Below, one piece after another: positions 9,828 through 18,557 of a stretch of DNA of 64,000 nt. Numbering within the stretch: position 1 is the stretch's first letter; the number at the start of each line of letters is the position of its first letter. Both the position numbers and the translations under genes were made by a program. The notes under the pieces are model-generated. The model was not told where the DNA came from and made no database searches. It saw only the letters and a list, made by a program, of their open reading frames with translations. The DNA comes from Streptomyces diastatochromogenes. GTDB taxonomy: Bacteria > Actinomycetota > Actinomycetes > Streptomycetales > Streptomycetaceae. The stretch lies in NCBI GenBank assembly GCA_026913215.1, contig JAPTYK010000001.1, positions 4,898,001 through 4,962,000 of the forward strand, read 5' to 3'.

Positions 9828-10538
9828 ATGAACTCCCGCCAGCGCCGCGGCGTGATCCTGCTGCTGCTCTCCGTCCTGTGCGCCCTCGGCGCCTTCGCCG
9901 GTGTGCTCGCCGTCATCAGCGACGTGAACTCCAAGGTCGGCCCGGAGACCACGGCGTACCGGGTCAAGGACAAGGTGCTTCCCTACAAGCCCCTGAGCGC
10001 GGGCGACTTCGAGAAGGTCTCCATGCCCAAGCGCTGGCTCCCGTCCACCGCCGTCACCGACCTCCGCCAGATCGAGGGCAAGACCGCCGTCACCGAGCTC
10101 AAGGCCGGCTCCCTGCTCCAGAGCGACATGATCGTCGCGCGGCCCGAACTCCAGCCGGGCCAGCAGGAGATCGCCATCATGATCGACGCCGCCACCGGCG
10201 TCGCCGGAAAGATCGACCCCGGCGCCACCGTCAACATCTACGCGACCTTCGCCGGCGAGAAGAAGGGCGACCCCGACCAGTCCCGGCTGATCGTCGCCGG
10301 CGCCCGCGTCCTCGACGTCGGCCGGCTCACCACGGCCGCCGAGAGCAACGACCGCGCCGGCCGGGCCACCACCACCGTCCCCATCACCTTCGCGCTCTCC
10401 GCCCTCGACACCCAGCGCGTCGCGTACGCCGACTCCTTCGCCGAGCACGTACGCCTCGCCCTCGTCGCCCCGACCACGGCCGGCACCCCGGCCACCCCGG
10501 GGGGCGACCGCATCTACACGCTCGAAAAGGACAAGTGA
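9828..10538 (+). CDS. cpaB: CpaB/RcpC-like Flp pilus assembly protein with SAF domain
   Basis: 237 residues, intact. An N-terminal membrane anchor (RRGVILLLLSVLCALGAFAG, residues about 5-25) is followed by a SAF domain (PYKPLSAGDFEKVSMPKRW, then GKTAVTELKAGSLLQSDMIV), and the RcpC/CpaB region (DAATGVAGKIDPGATVNIY, then VPITFALSALDTQRVAYAD). In other Tad systems CpaB is an envelope assembly factor working with the secretin; Gram-positive bacteria lack the secretin, so here it probably acts on the outer face of the membrane. ATG 9828; seven bases separate its stop from the next start. Confidence 0.9.
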   Translation: MNSRQRRGVILLLLSVLCALGAFAGVLAVISDVNSKVGPETTAYRVKDKVLPYKPLSAGDFEKVSMPKRWLPSTAVTDLRQIEGKTAVTELKAGSLLQSDMIVARPELQPGQQEIAIMIDAATGVAGKIDPGATVNIYATFAGEKKGDPDQSRLIVAGARVLDVGRLTTAAESNDRAGRATTTVPITFALSALDTQRVAYADSFAEHVRLALVAPTTAGTPATPGGDRIYTLEKDK

Positions 10539-10545
10539 GGCCGGT

Positions 10546-11795
10546 ATGACCACCAGGATCCTGCCGGCCGTCGGCGACCCCGACGCGGCCCGGTCCGTCA
10601 GTACGCTGCTCAGCCAGCTGCCCGACGCCGAACCCGCCCAGCCGGTCACCGACTCCACCCAGCTCGTCGACACCCTCGCGCGCCTCGCCGCCGCCTCCCT
10701 CGACGAACTCCCCGAGGTCGTCCTCGTCCACGAGCGGATCGGACCCGTCCCCGCGCTCGAACTCGTCCGCGAGGTCGCCCTCCGCTTCCCCGCCGTCGGC
10801 GTCGTCCTCATCACCGCCGACGCCAGCCCCGTCCTCTTCTCCGCCGCCATGGACTCCGGCGCCCGGGGCCTCGTCACCCTCCCCTCGGCTACGAGGAACT
10901 CGCCAGCCGCGTCCAGGCCGCCGCCCAGTGGTCCCTGGGCGTCCGCCGCCACCTCGGCGCCGGCGCCGAGCGGATCACCGGCCCCGGCGGCACCGTCGTC
11001 ACCGTCAGCGGCGCCAAGGGCGGCGTCGGCGCCACCGTCACCGCCGTCCACCTCGCCCTCGCCGCCCGCGCCTCCGGACGGACCGTCGCCCTCGTCGACA
11101 TGGACCTCCAGAGCGGCGACATCGCCTCCTACCTCGACGTCCAGTTCCGCCGCTCCGTCGCCGACCTCGCCTCGATCACCGACATCTCGCCGCGCGTCCT
11201 CCAGGACGCCGTGTACGTCCACGAGACCGGCCTCTCCCTGCTCCTCGCCCCGGCGGAGGGCGAACGCGGCGAGGAGGTCACCGACCGCTCCGCCCGCCAG
11301 GTCGTCAGCGCCCTGCGCGGCCGGCACGAGGTCGTCGTCCTCGACTGCGGCTCCCGCCTCGACAGCGCCAACGCCGCCGCCATCGAGATGGCCGACACCG
11401 CGCTCCTCGTCACCACCCCCGACGTCATCGCCGTCCGCGCCGCCAAGCGGACCGTACGCATGTGGGAACGCCTCCAGGTCCGCAAGGCCGAGGACATCGT
11501 CACCCTCGTCAACCGCCACCACCGCACCAGCGAGATCCAGCCCCCCCTCGTCCAGAAGATCACCGGCACCCGCATCGCCGACACCGCCGTCCCCGCCCAC
11601 TTCAAGGAACTCGCGGCGGTCGTCGACGCCGGCCGCCTCCACGAACTCGACGCCAAATCCACCGTGAAGCAGGCCCTGTGGACCCTGGCGGGAGAACTCG
11701 GCCTCCTCCAGCCCCCCGGCCAGCCCGCCAAGGAACTCACCCGCGCGAGCGACCGGGGCTCCCTGGGCCTGCGCCGCCGCGGCGGAGCGCGCTGA
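10546..11795 (+). CDS. CpaE/TadZ-like MinD-family ATPase of the Tad system, frameshifted
   Basis: An N-terminal receiver-like domain (TTRILPAVGDPDAARSV, then PEVVLVHERIGPVPALELVR, VGVVLITADASP) is followed by a MinD/ParA-type ATPase: deviant Walker A SGAKGGVGAT, switch region VDMDLQSGDIASYLDV, Walker B-like HEVVVLDCGSRLD. This arrangement is that of CpaE/TadZ, which places the pilus machine at the cell pole. The frame changes near 10885-10980 between the two domains, where a base is missing. Length about 416 residues after correction. It is encoded between cpaB and the tadE-like genes, with a 3-base gap to the next gene. Confidence 0.88.
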
Positions 11796-11798
11796 ACG

Positions 11799-12167
11799 AT
11801 GCGTACCCACCGGGACGACGACAGGGGGCAGGTGGCGGTGGAGTTCCTCGGCATGGTGCCGCTGATCCTGCTGACGCTGGCGCTGCTGTGGCAGGTGGTC
11901 CTGGTGGGGTACACGTACACGCTGGCGGGGAATGCGGCGGATGAGGCGGCGCGAGCCGGTGCCGTCGGCGATGACTGCGACGAGGCCGGGAAGCGGCACC
12001 TCGACGGGGCCTGGCTGGACGGGGCCCGGGTGACCTGCTCGCCGGGCGGCGGGCTGGTGACCGCGGTGGTCACGCTCCAGGTGCCGGTCCTGTTCCCGGG
12101 CGTGGGAGGCCTCTTCGGGGTGGACGGCAAGGCGGCCGCCGTGGACGAGAAGGGCCTCATGCCATGA
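11799..12167 (+). CDS. TadE-like pseudopilin
   Basis: 122 residues, intact. Short basic N-terminus, then DRGQVAVEFLGMVPLILL, a TadE-type segment: Gly before the cleavage point, Glu four to five residues later and a single hydrophobic helix (residues about 14-44). The remainder contains two Cys (GDDCDE and VTCSPGG) and VTLQVPVLFPG. Prepilin peptidase should process it before GQ. The stop overlaps the start of a second tadE-like gene (ATGA), so both are made together, like TadE/TadF pairs elsewhere. Confidence 0.85.
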   Translation: MRTHRDDDRGQVAVEFLGMVPLILLTLALLWQVVLVGYTYTLAGNAADEAARAGAVGDDCDEAGKRHLDGAWLDGARVTCSPGGGLVTAVVTLQVPVLFPGVGGLFGVDGKAAAVDEKGLMP

Positions 12168-12559
12168 CCGGCGACCAGCGGAGGCGTCGGCGCGACCGGG
12201 GCCAGGCCGCCATCGAGTACCTCGGCTTCCTCCCCATCCTGCTCATCGTCGGCCTCGCGGGCCTCCAGCTCGGAGTCGCCGCGTACGCGGCCCAGCAGGC
12301 GGGCACGGCGGCGGTGCGGCCGCCCGGGCCGAGAGCGCCCGGGCGGAGAGCGGCGACGTGGACGCCCCGACGGCGATGCGGCGGCCCGCGCGGCCGCCGG
12401 CTGGGTCACCGGGTGAGCGTCGCCCCCGCCGGCGGCGAGGTCGTCGCCACCGTCACCGTACGCATCCCCTCGGTCGTCCCCTTCTGGCACTTCGACGACG
12501 TCCGGAAGACCGCCACCATGCCCCTGCCCGAGACGTCCGACGAGGAGGACCTGCCATGA
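12164..12559 (+). CDS. Second TadE/TadF-like pseudopilin, frameshifted
   Basis: The N-terminus RDRGQAAIEYLGFLPILL is again a class III prepilin signal and helix. After AAQQAGTAAVR the frame drifts between about 12315 and 12405 (an Ala/Arg/Glu-rich stretch, AARAES-like in the corrected frame). It recovers at RVSVAPAGGEVVATVTVRIPSVVPFW, a beta-rich tail resembling that of the first TadE-like protein. About 132 residues. Both ends overlap neighbours by ATGA, giving tight coupling with the first tadE-like gene and cpaF. Confidence 0.8.
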   Translation: MTGDQRRRRRDRGQAAIEYLGFLPILLIVGLAGLQLGVAAYAAQQAGTAAVRPPGPRAPGRRAATWTPRRRCGGPRGRRLGHRVSVAPAGGEVVATVTVRIPSVVPFWHFDDVRKTATMPLPETSDEEDLP

Positions 12560-13902
12560 GCCTGCGCGCCCGGATCAACGCCCCCGAGGACAAGGGCGGC
12601 GGCGCGGCCGCCAGGGAGGACGGCCATCTGGTCGCCGCCTTCCGGGCCAAGCTCCTGGAGGAGATCGACCTCACCGAGATGTCCGCGCTCGCGGCGGCCG
12701 AGCGGCGGGCCCGCCTGGAGCGCGTCCTCGGGCACATCATCAGCCGCGAGGGCCCGGTCCTCTCCACCGCCGAGCGGTCCCAGCTGATCCGCCGGGTCGT
12801 CGACGAGGCCCTCGGGCTCGGCGTGCTGGAACCGCTCCTCGAAGACGCCTCCATCACGGAGATCATGGTCAACGGCCCCGACCAGATCTTCATCGAGCGC
12901 GGCGGACGGGTCGAACTGCTCCCGCTCCGCTTCGCCTCCCACGAGCAGCTGATGCAGACGATCGAGCGGATCGTGTCGACGGTCAACCGGCGCGTGGACG
13001 AGTCGAACCCGATGGTCGACGCCCGGCTCCCCTCCGGCGAGCGCGTCAACGTGATCATCCCGCCGCTCTCGCTCACCGGCGCGACCCTCACCATCCGCCG
13101 CTTCCCCCGCGCGTACACGCTCCACGAGATGCTCGGCCTCGGCTCCCTCGACGAGCAGATGCTGCTCCTGCTGTCGGGACTGGTTCAAGCCAAGTTCAAC
13201 CTGATCGTCTCCGGCGCCACGGGCACCGGGAAGACCACCCTCCTCAACGCCCTCTCCGGACTCGTCCCGGAGGGCGAGCGGATCATCACCATCGAGGACT
13301 CGGCGGAACTCCAGCTCCAGCAGTCCCACGTGATCCGCCTGGAGGCTCGCCCGCCGAACATCGAGGGCCGCGGGGCCATCTCCATCCGCGACCTCGTCCG
13401 CAACTCCCTGCGCATGCGCCCCGACCGCATCATCGTCGGAGAGGTCCGCGGCGGCGAGACGCTCGACATGCTCCAGGCGATGTCCACCGGCCACGACGGC
13501 TCGCTGGCGACCGTCCACGCGAACTCGGCCGAGGACGCCCTGATGCGCCTCCAGACCCTGGCCTCCATGTCGGAGGTGAAGGTGCCGTTCGAGGCGCTCC
13601 GGGACCAGATCAACAGCGCGGTCGACGTCCTCGTCCAGCTCACCCGGCACCCGGACGGCACCCGCCGCATCACCGAGATCTCCGTCCTGGCCTCGCACGG
13701 CCGGGAACGGTTCCTGCTCGCCACCGTCTGCCGCTTCCAGGCCGAGCCGGTCGCGGCCGACGGGCGGGTGTACGGCCGGTTCACGTACCACCCACTGCCC
13801 CGGCGCGTCGCCGAACGCCTCTACCTGGCGGGGCAGCCCATCCCGCAGGCGTTCGGGGTGGCGGCGACGGACGCACATCTGACCACCCGAGAGGCGGAAT
13901 GA
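12556..13902 (+). CDS. cpaF: CpaF/TadA secretion ATPase of the Tad pilus
   Basis: 448 residues, intact, normal length. It has an N-terminal domain (LLEEIDLTEMSALAAAERR), the PilT/VirB11-type core with Walker A SGATGTGKTTLLNAL, the Asp box TIEDSAELQL, Walker B RPDRIIVGEVRGGETLDML and the His box GHDGSLATVHANS. It is a hexameric cytoplasmic ATPase driving pilin polymerisation (and retraction in some systems). The start overlaps the preceding pseudopilin stop, and its stop overlaps a tiny ORF. This is the most confidently identified gene of the locus. Confidence 0.97.
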   Translation: MSLRARINAPEDKGGGAAAREDGHLVAAFRAKLLEEIDLTEMSALAAAERRARLERVLGHIISREGPVLSTAERSQLIRRVVDEALGLGVLEPLLEDASITEIMVNGPDQIFIERGGRVELLPLRFASHEQLMQTIERIVSTVNRRVDESNPMVDARLPSGERVNVIIPPLSLTGATLTIRRFPRAYTLHEMLGLGSLDEQMLLLLSGLVQAKFNLIVSGATGTGKTTLLNALSGLVPEGERIITIEDSAELQLQQSHVIRLEARPPNIEGRGAISIRDLVRNSLRMRPDRIIVGEVRGGETLDMLQAMSTGHDGSLATVHANSAEDALMRLQTLASMSEVKVPFEALRDQINSAVDVLVQLTRHPDGTRRITEISVLASHGRERFLLATVCRFQAEPVAADGRVYGRFTYHPLPRRVAERLYLAGQPIPQAFGVAATDAHLTTREAE

Positions 13903-13982
13903 TGACCGATCCCACCTGGCGTCCGGGCACGGGGCGGACGGCGCTGACGGACCCGACGTGGAGCCCCGAGGTACAGCGATGA
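13899..13982 (+). CDS. 27-residue ORF linking cpaF and tadB
   Basis: ATG 13899 overlaps the cpaF stop (ATGA) and the ORF's own TGA overlaps the tadB start (ATGA), so ribosomes can pass cpaF to ORF to tadB. The peptide contains the repeat TDPTWRP ... TDPTWSP, and TadB itself begins MTDPFW, so the ORF may have grown from duplication of the tadB start. No homologue is known to me. It may only be a coupling device, or an artefact of a missing base that split a longer TadB N-terminus. Confidence 0.45.
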   Translation: MMTDPTWRPGTGRTALTDPTWSPEVQR

Positions 13983-14922
13983 CGGACCCCTTCTGGCTGA
14001 CGGTCGGAGTGACGCTGCTCGCCTGCGTCCTCGGCGTCGTCGGCGTGCAGACGTACGCGAGCGGGGCCCGCCGCCACGCCGCCCTCGTCGCCCGCCTGGA
14101 CGAGAGCGGCGAGCCGGAGGCCGTGCCGGGCGCCGCAGGCGCCGCTTCCGGGGCGTCGACAAGCGCGTACGGAAGACGGCGCTCGGCCGGAGGCTGGAGC
14201 TGCGGATCGCGGCGACGGGCCTCGACATCACGCCCGGCGAGTTCACGGTGGCGCTCGCGGTGACCGTGGCGGTCCTGTGGGTGGTGGGGCAGGCGGCGCT
14301 GTCGCCGTTCTTCGGCCCGATCTGCGGACTGCTCGGCATCTGGGTGGCGCTCGGCTACCTCAACTGGCAGCGCCAGAAGCGCATCGAACGCTTCATCAAC
14401 CAGCTCCCGGAGCTCTCCCGCATCCTGGCCAACGCCACCCAGGCCGGCCTCGCCCTCCGCATGGCCCTCAGCCTCGCCGCCGACGAACTGGAGGCCCCGG
14501 CGGGCGACGAACTGGAGAAGGTGGCCCAGCAGCTGGCCGTGGGCACGTCCCTGGACGACGCCCTGGGGGAACTGGCCGAGCGGCTCCCCTCCCGCGAACT
14601 CGTCGTCCTCGTCACGACCCTCGTCCTGGCCAACCGCGCCGGCGGCACGGTCGTTTCCTCCCTGCGCAACCTCACCGAGACCCTGGAGGAGCGCAAGGAG
14701 ACCCGGCGCGAGGTCCGCACCCAGCTCTCCCAGGTGAGCATGACCGCGTACTCCGTTCCGGTCATCGGCGTCGGCTCCCTCCTCCTCATCGACAACATGC
14801 AGCCGGGCGCCCTCGACCGCATGACCAGCACGGGCCTCGGACAGTTCGCCGTCGTCGCCGCGTTCGCGCTGTACGTGGTCGGCTTCGCCGCCATCCGCCG
14901 CTTCTCGAAGATCGACGTATAG
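13979..14922 (+). CDS. tadB: TadB-like inner membrane platform protein (T2SSF domain)
   Basis: Membrane scaffold of the pilus motor, partner of TadC and CpaF. An N-terminal helix (FWLTVGVTLLACVLGVVG), then a frame change near 14150, then GLDITPGEFTVALAVTVAVLWVV and further helices. The T2SSF domain is LPELSRILANATQAGLALRMAL to TRREVRTQLSQVSMTAY, and C-terminal helices end with FALYVVGFAAIRRF. About 314 residues after correction. Starts within the stop of the small linker ORF; 11 bases separate it from tadC. Confidence 0.88.
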
Positions 14923-14933
14923 GGACCGCCGCA

Positions 14934-15824
14934 GTGGACCTCCTCCTCGCCCTCCTGGCCGGCCTCGCCGTCACGGGCTTCGCGTACGGCCTGCGCCTCT
15001 ACCGCGCCGACGCGAAGATCCCCGACGACCTCAAACTGGCCCTGGAGGTCGGCGCCACCCGCACGGGCGCGGTCGACTCGGCCGTCGACCGCCTGGGCAT
15101 GCGCTGGTCCCCCACCGTCCTCCGCCTGATGGGCCCGAAGCGGGTCAACGCGGTCCGCCGCCGCATCGACCTGGCCGGCAACCCCGGCGGCCTGACCATC
15201 GACCGGTACGGGGCGAGGCGGGCGGTCTACGGCTTCCTGGGCGGCCTCGGCGGCCTGGTCATGCTCGGCAAGGGCTCGTACCTGACGGCCCTGCTCCTCC
15301 TCGCCTTCGGCGCCTTCTGGACGGAGGTCGGCATCTGGTCCGCGGTCCGCATCCGCAAGGACCAGATCGAACGCACCCTCCCGGACTTCCTCGACGTCCT
15401 CGCCGTCGTCGTCTCGGCCGGCCTGGGCTTCCGCCAGGCCCTCGAACGGGTCGCGGAGAAGTACGAGGGCCCCTGGGCCGACGAACTCCGCATCACCCTC
15501 CGCCAGATGGACATGGGCGTCAGCCGCCGCCAGGCCTTCGACGAACTCCGCCGCCGCAACGACTCCGAACAGGTCGCCCAGTTCGTGACGGCCCTCCAAC
15601 AGGGCGAGGAACTGGGCGCCCCCATCGTCGACACTCTCATACAGATCGCCAACGACATGCGCCGCACCGACGCCCAGAACGCCCGCCGCAAGGCCGCCAA
15701 GGCAGTCCCCAAAGCGACCATGATCATCACGACCCTCATGGTCCCCGCCACGATGATCCTCCTGGGCGCGGGCCTCTTCCTCGGCACGGGAACCGACTTC
15801 GGTTCGGTGACGGGCGGCCCCTGA
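14934..15824 (+). CDS. tadC: TadC-like inner membrane platform protein (T2SSF domain)
   Basis: 296 residues, intact. GTG 14934. N-terminal helix (LLLALLAGLAVTGFAYGL), a basic cytosolic stretch, two helices (YGFLGGLGGLVMLG and YLTALLLLAFGAFW), then the T2SSF domain LPDFLDVLAVVVSAGLGFRQAL to RRKAAKAVPKATMIITTLM, and a last helix LMVPATMILLGAGLFLG. It should form a heteromeric platform with TadB. It closes the first transcription block of the locus; the pilin follows after about 370 bases. Confidence 0.9.
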   Translation: MDLLLALLAGLAVTGFAYGLRLYRADAKIPDDLKLALEVGATRTGAVDSAVDRLGMRWSPTVLRLMGPKRVNAVRRRIDLAGNPGGLTIDRYGARRAVYGFLGGLGGLVMLGKGSYLTALLLLAFGAFWTEVGIWSAVRIRKDQIERTLPDFLDVLAVVVSAGLGFRQALERVAEKYEGPWADELRITLRQMDMGVSRRQAFDELRRRNDSEQVAQFVTALQQGEELGAPIVDTLIQIANDMRRTDAQNARRKAAKAVPKATMIITTLMVPATMILLGAGLFLGTGTDFGSVTGGP

Positions 15825-15935
15825 GCCCCAGGACGACACGACAACTGTCTCAATCTCACGCCATCTTGCGCATCCTCCTTCGCGCACACAACCGCATGTG
15901 ACAGAGTGCGGACCGAGTGTGAGAGGGGTGCCGTG

Positions 15936-16067
15936 ATGAACCTGATCGCCATGAGCCTGAACAACCGGCAGGTCGCCGCGACATGCGCCCTCCCCGCGAA
16001 GCCGGCCCCCCGCCCCATCGGCCCCTTCTTCGCCGAACTCCACCCCACACCCACCCCGAGGCCATAG
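15936..16067 (+). CDS. 43-residue ORF upstream of the Flp pilin gene
   Basis: ATG 15936 follows GAGAGGGG at normal spacing and the ORF ends with TAG at 16065. The peptide begins MNLIAMSLNNRQVAATC and ends in a Pro-rich tail with FFAELHPTPTPRP. I do not recognise it and it has no membrane helix. It sits alone in the 370-base gap between tadC and flp, with 128 bases to the pilin start, so it could be a leader peptide or a small pilus-related protein. Confidence 0.5.
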   Translation: MNLIAMSLNNRQVAATCALPAKPAPRPIGPFFAELHPTPTPRP

Positions 16068-16195
16068 CCTCCTCGCAGGCCACCCGGCCCACCCGATGAC
16101 CGGGCCCCACACCGGGGCCCACGGGCCCTGTCCGCCGACCCGCCCGTCGGCGTACCGTGCCCACACGCAGGCGTCCGAACGCGGAGGGGACCACG

Positions 16196-16411
16196 ATGAA
16201 CGACGCGATGCTCAAGGCCCTGACCGAGGTCCGCATGCGGCTTGCGGACTGGACGGAGGGGCGGGGGAGGGACCGCGGTCAGACGGCGGTGGAGTATTTG
16301 GGGATCATTGTGGTGGTGGTGGCGATTGTCATTGCGATCACGGGCACGGACATCGGTACGTCGATCATGAATGCGATTCGCCAGAAGATCTCCGAAATTA
16401 CGGGTGGCTAG
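16196..16411 (+). CDS. flp: Flp-type major pilin
   Basis: 71 residues, start after a clear GGAGGGGA site. The N-terminal leader ends DRG, then QTAVEYLGIIVVVVAIVIAI, the class IVb/Flp processing site (G before the cut, Glu at mature position 5, Tyr at 6) and a single hydrophobic helix. The short tail ends IRQKISEITGG. It is the subunit polymerised by CpaF/TadB/TadC after cleavage by the A24 peptidase encoded at 21.7 kb. Codons are less GC-rich than in neighbouring genes (many GTG, ATT, GCG in the helix). The end may overlap the next gene's start. Confidence 0.93.
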   Translation: MNDAMLKALTEVRMRLADWTEGRGRDRGQTAVEYLGIIVVVVAIVIAITGTDIGTSIMNAIRQKISEITGG

Positions 16412-17037
16412 TAGGCGCGCTCCGAGGGCGGAATGATGCGGGGCAGGCATTCCCCGTCTACATCGCGGTCATTGCCGGGCTCCTCTTTCTGGCGTTCGCT
16501 TACTTCTTGGTGGGCCAGGCCGCTCTGGCGCGGAACAGTGCCCAGACTGCTGCGGACGCAGCAGCCCTAGCGGCGGCCCAGGATGCCCGAGAAAAGCTGC
16601 GCGACGGCTGGATCGGAGTGATCCTCGATCCTGGGCAATGGAATACGTTCCTTCAGGGCAGGGCACCTACCGGTGACTCCCCGTGTCAGCAGGCGCAGGA
16701 ATTTGCGGCTCGTAACGAGGCGACGTTTACGGGCAGCAGTCCATGTGTGCCTCTCGGTGCTGGGGAGCACGGTTTCAAGGTGACCGTACGGACGACGGGT
16801 AGTGAGCCTCATGAGGCGACGGCGTCGGCGGAAGCCGTAATCGAACCGCGTTGCACTTTCGATGCGCCGGAGCCTCCGGAGTCGCCGCCTCCGAGCCCCG
16901 ATGAGGGCGAAGACGAACCTGATAACGAGGATCCCGTGGTTGGCCTCGTGTGTGATGGTGAGCCGTGGGCGATCGACCCGCGAAGCTCAGCCCTCCCCAG
17001 TGCCGCAGATCTCTTCAGAGTTCGACTGTCGAACTGA
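16404..17037 (+). CDS. TadG-like pilus assembly/minor pilin protein, start unresolved
   Basis: The body begins NDAGQAFPVYIAVIAGLLFLAF, a prepilin-like GQ site plus membrane helix, followed by the typical ARNSAQTAADAAALAAAQDAR and a Cys-containing domain (SPCQQAQEFAARNEATF, SSPCVPLGAGEHGF, then VTVRTTG). The acidic Pro-rich tail has PPSPDEGEDEPDNEDP. No ATG or GTG lies in frame; the frame is open into flp. GTG 16404, which overlaps the flp stop, gives a basic N-terminus (VASRRAP) if two bases are missing near 16425; ATG 16433 works if one G is missing. Two Cys pairs could form disulphides outside the cell. Confidence 0.75.
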
Positions 17038-17065
17038 CCCGCGACGAGCAAAGGAAGCACGCTTC

Positions 17066-17649
17066 ATGAACGCGCGCCACACAAGGAAGACCCGCAGAGG
17101 GGTCGTCGCTGTCGCGATCGCATCCGTGGCACTCTTCGCGGCCGGGTGCGGTGCCGAGGAGAAGCCCAGCGAGAACAAGCCCGTAGCGACGAGTGCCGCG
17201 CCTCAGCAGGGAGCATCAGCCACCCAGGGGCGCCTGAGACTGAGAAGCCCACGGAGACGCTGGCGGTCCTCAAGGGGCAGAAGGGCGTGGAGCTTTCGAT
17301 CCACTCTGCGGAACGCGACGCGGGTGGCTTCCTCACCATCAAGGGGCAGCTGACCAACTCTTCTGGATCCTCAGTCCTTCTTCCTGTGGAGATGAGAGGA
17401 GACGAGACGGAAGTCGTCAAGCACGGCTTGACGTTGGGCGGTGCCACTCTCGTCGACTCCGTGGGTAAGAAGCGGTACTACGTGCTGCGCGACACAGACG
17501 GACGACCTTTGACCACCACAGGGCTCGACAGCATCGGGCCCGGCAAGTCCATCGACGTCTTCCTGCAATTCCCCGCACCCCCCGCCTCCACCACCGAAGT
17601 CTCGTTCCAACTCCCCACCTTCGAACCCGCCACCCTCAAGCTCTCCTGA
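17066..17649 (+). CDS. Lipoprotein of the pilus locus, frameshifted
   Basis: ATG 17066. A basic N-terminus and VVAVAIASVALFAAGCG form a lipoprotein signal with lipobox AAGC, so the mature protein should be anchored to the outer face of the membrane. After a Ser/Pro/Gln linker the frame shifts near 17225. The remainder (KPTETLAVLKGQKGVELSI, then FLTIKGQLTNSSGSSVLLPV, and SIDVFLQFPAPPASTTEVSF) looks like one immunoglobulin-type beta domain. The family is not known to me. It lies between the tadG-like and ompA-like genes with 9 to 28-base gaps and is probably co-transcribed. Confidence 0.75.
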
Positions 17650-17658
17650 GGCGACGAC

Positions 17659-18296
17659 ATGAAGACGACGACAAACCGCCGCCTCGCCGCCCTCGCTCTC
17701 GCCTCCGTCGCGCTCTGGCCGGTCGCCGCTCCGACCGCGCACGCCGACACCCGCCGGGGCCGGCCGGCACTTCCTCGCCCGCGCCCGTGATCGATCCGAC
17801 CTCGCCGGGGCTGATGCTGCCCGACGGGGCCACGCTCGCACCGGCCAAGGTGCTCGACATCAAGCAGATCGTCGAGGAGGAGGGAGGGCAGGAGCGGAGG
17901 CAGGACACGAATGTGGATGTGACGTTCGCGTTGCAGGCCGAGGTGCTGTTCCCGAAGAACAGTGCGAAGTTGTCGGCCGATGCGACGGCCCGTATCGCCG
18001 CGATTGCCGCCGAGATCAAGAAGATGGGGTCCGGGCGGGTGCGGGTCTTCGGGTTCACCGACAACCTGGGGACGTACGAGCACGGGCTGAAGCTGTCGAA
18101 GGAGCGGGCGGTGGCGGTGCAGCAGGTGCTGGCGCGGGAGCTCGATCCGGGGACGACGTACGACATCCGGGGGTACAGCGAGGACTATCCGATCGCTGAC
18201 AACCGCTCCGAGGAGGGGCGGAAGAAGAACCGGCGGGTGGAGATCTCCTTCCTCGGACCACGTCCGGCTAGGGGCGTGGCTCCACGGGCGGCGTGA
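17659..18296 (+). CDS. Secreted OmpA-family protein, C-terminal peptidoglycan-binding domain
   Basis: ATG 17659. Signal peptide LAALALASVALWPVAAPTAHA, then a frame change near 17755. The conserved part starts around VIDPTSPGLMLPDGATLAP and leads into an OmpA-like domain: ALQAEVLFPKNSAKLSADA, VFGFTDNLGTYEHGLKLSKERA, and NRSEEGRKKNRRVEISF, which contains the Asp and Arg contacts to peptidoglycan. In Actinobacteria such proteins can link surface structures to the wall. It ends the pilus gene group. About 212 residues after correction. Confidence 0.88.
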
Positions 18297-18557
18297 GCAC
18301 GCGGCGCGCGGCGCTCGGCGCGGGCCCGCCGCCCGGCTCGTACGCGTGGACGTCGTGGTCGGAGGCGTCGGCCTGCCGGGTGACGCGGTCAGGGGCAGGA
18401 CCATGTCGACCGGCCGCCTCGGCGACGTGCTGGTCGCCGGCGACCCGGGTGACCCTTCCCTGCCGGTCGCCGGCGCCGACCGCGCCGACCGCGCCGACCG
18501 CGCCGACCGCGCCGACCGCGCCGACCGGGACGTGCGCCCTCGTGGCAGGGCTTTCAC
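18268..18557 (-). CDS. Possible small protein with Val-Gly-Ala repeats downstream of the DUF559 gene
   Basis: GTG at 18557 overlaps the DUF559-like gene's stop (GTGA). If one base is missing near 18540, the frame reads VKALPTRAH, five or six VGA triplets, GDRQGRVTRVAGDQHVAEAA, then RQADASDHDVHAYEPGGG and a Pro-rich end, TAG at 18268. Codon third positions in this frame are almost all G/C and the end looks natural. It overlaps the end of the ompA-like gene by about 30 bases on the opposite strand. No family recognised; it could also be a repeat-generated open frame. Confidence 0.35.
18475..18525. repeat. Nine-base tandem repeat (GCCGACCGC)
   Basis: Five complete units plus a partial sixth, nearly identical. 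Encodes VGA repeats on the minus strand if translated. Confidence 0.95.

Noticed and set aside
18475..18525. CRISPR-like array
   Set aside because: Nine-base units without spacers; a simple tandem repeat. No cas genes in the window.
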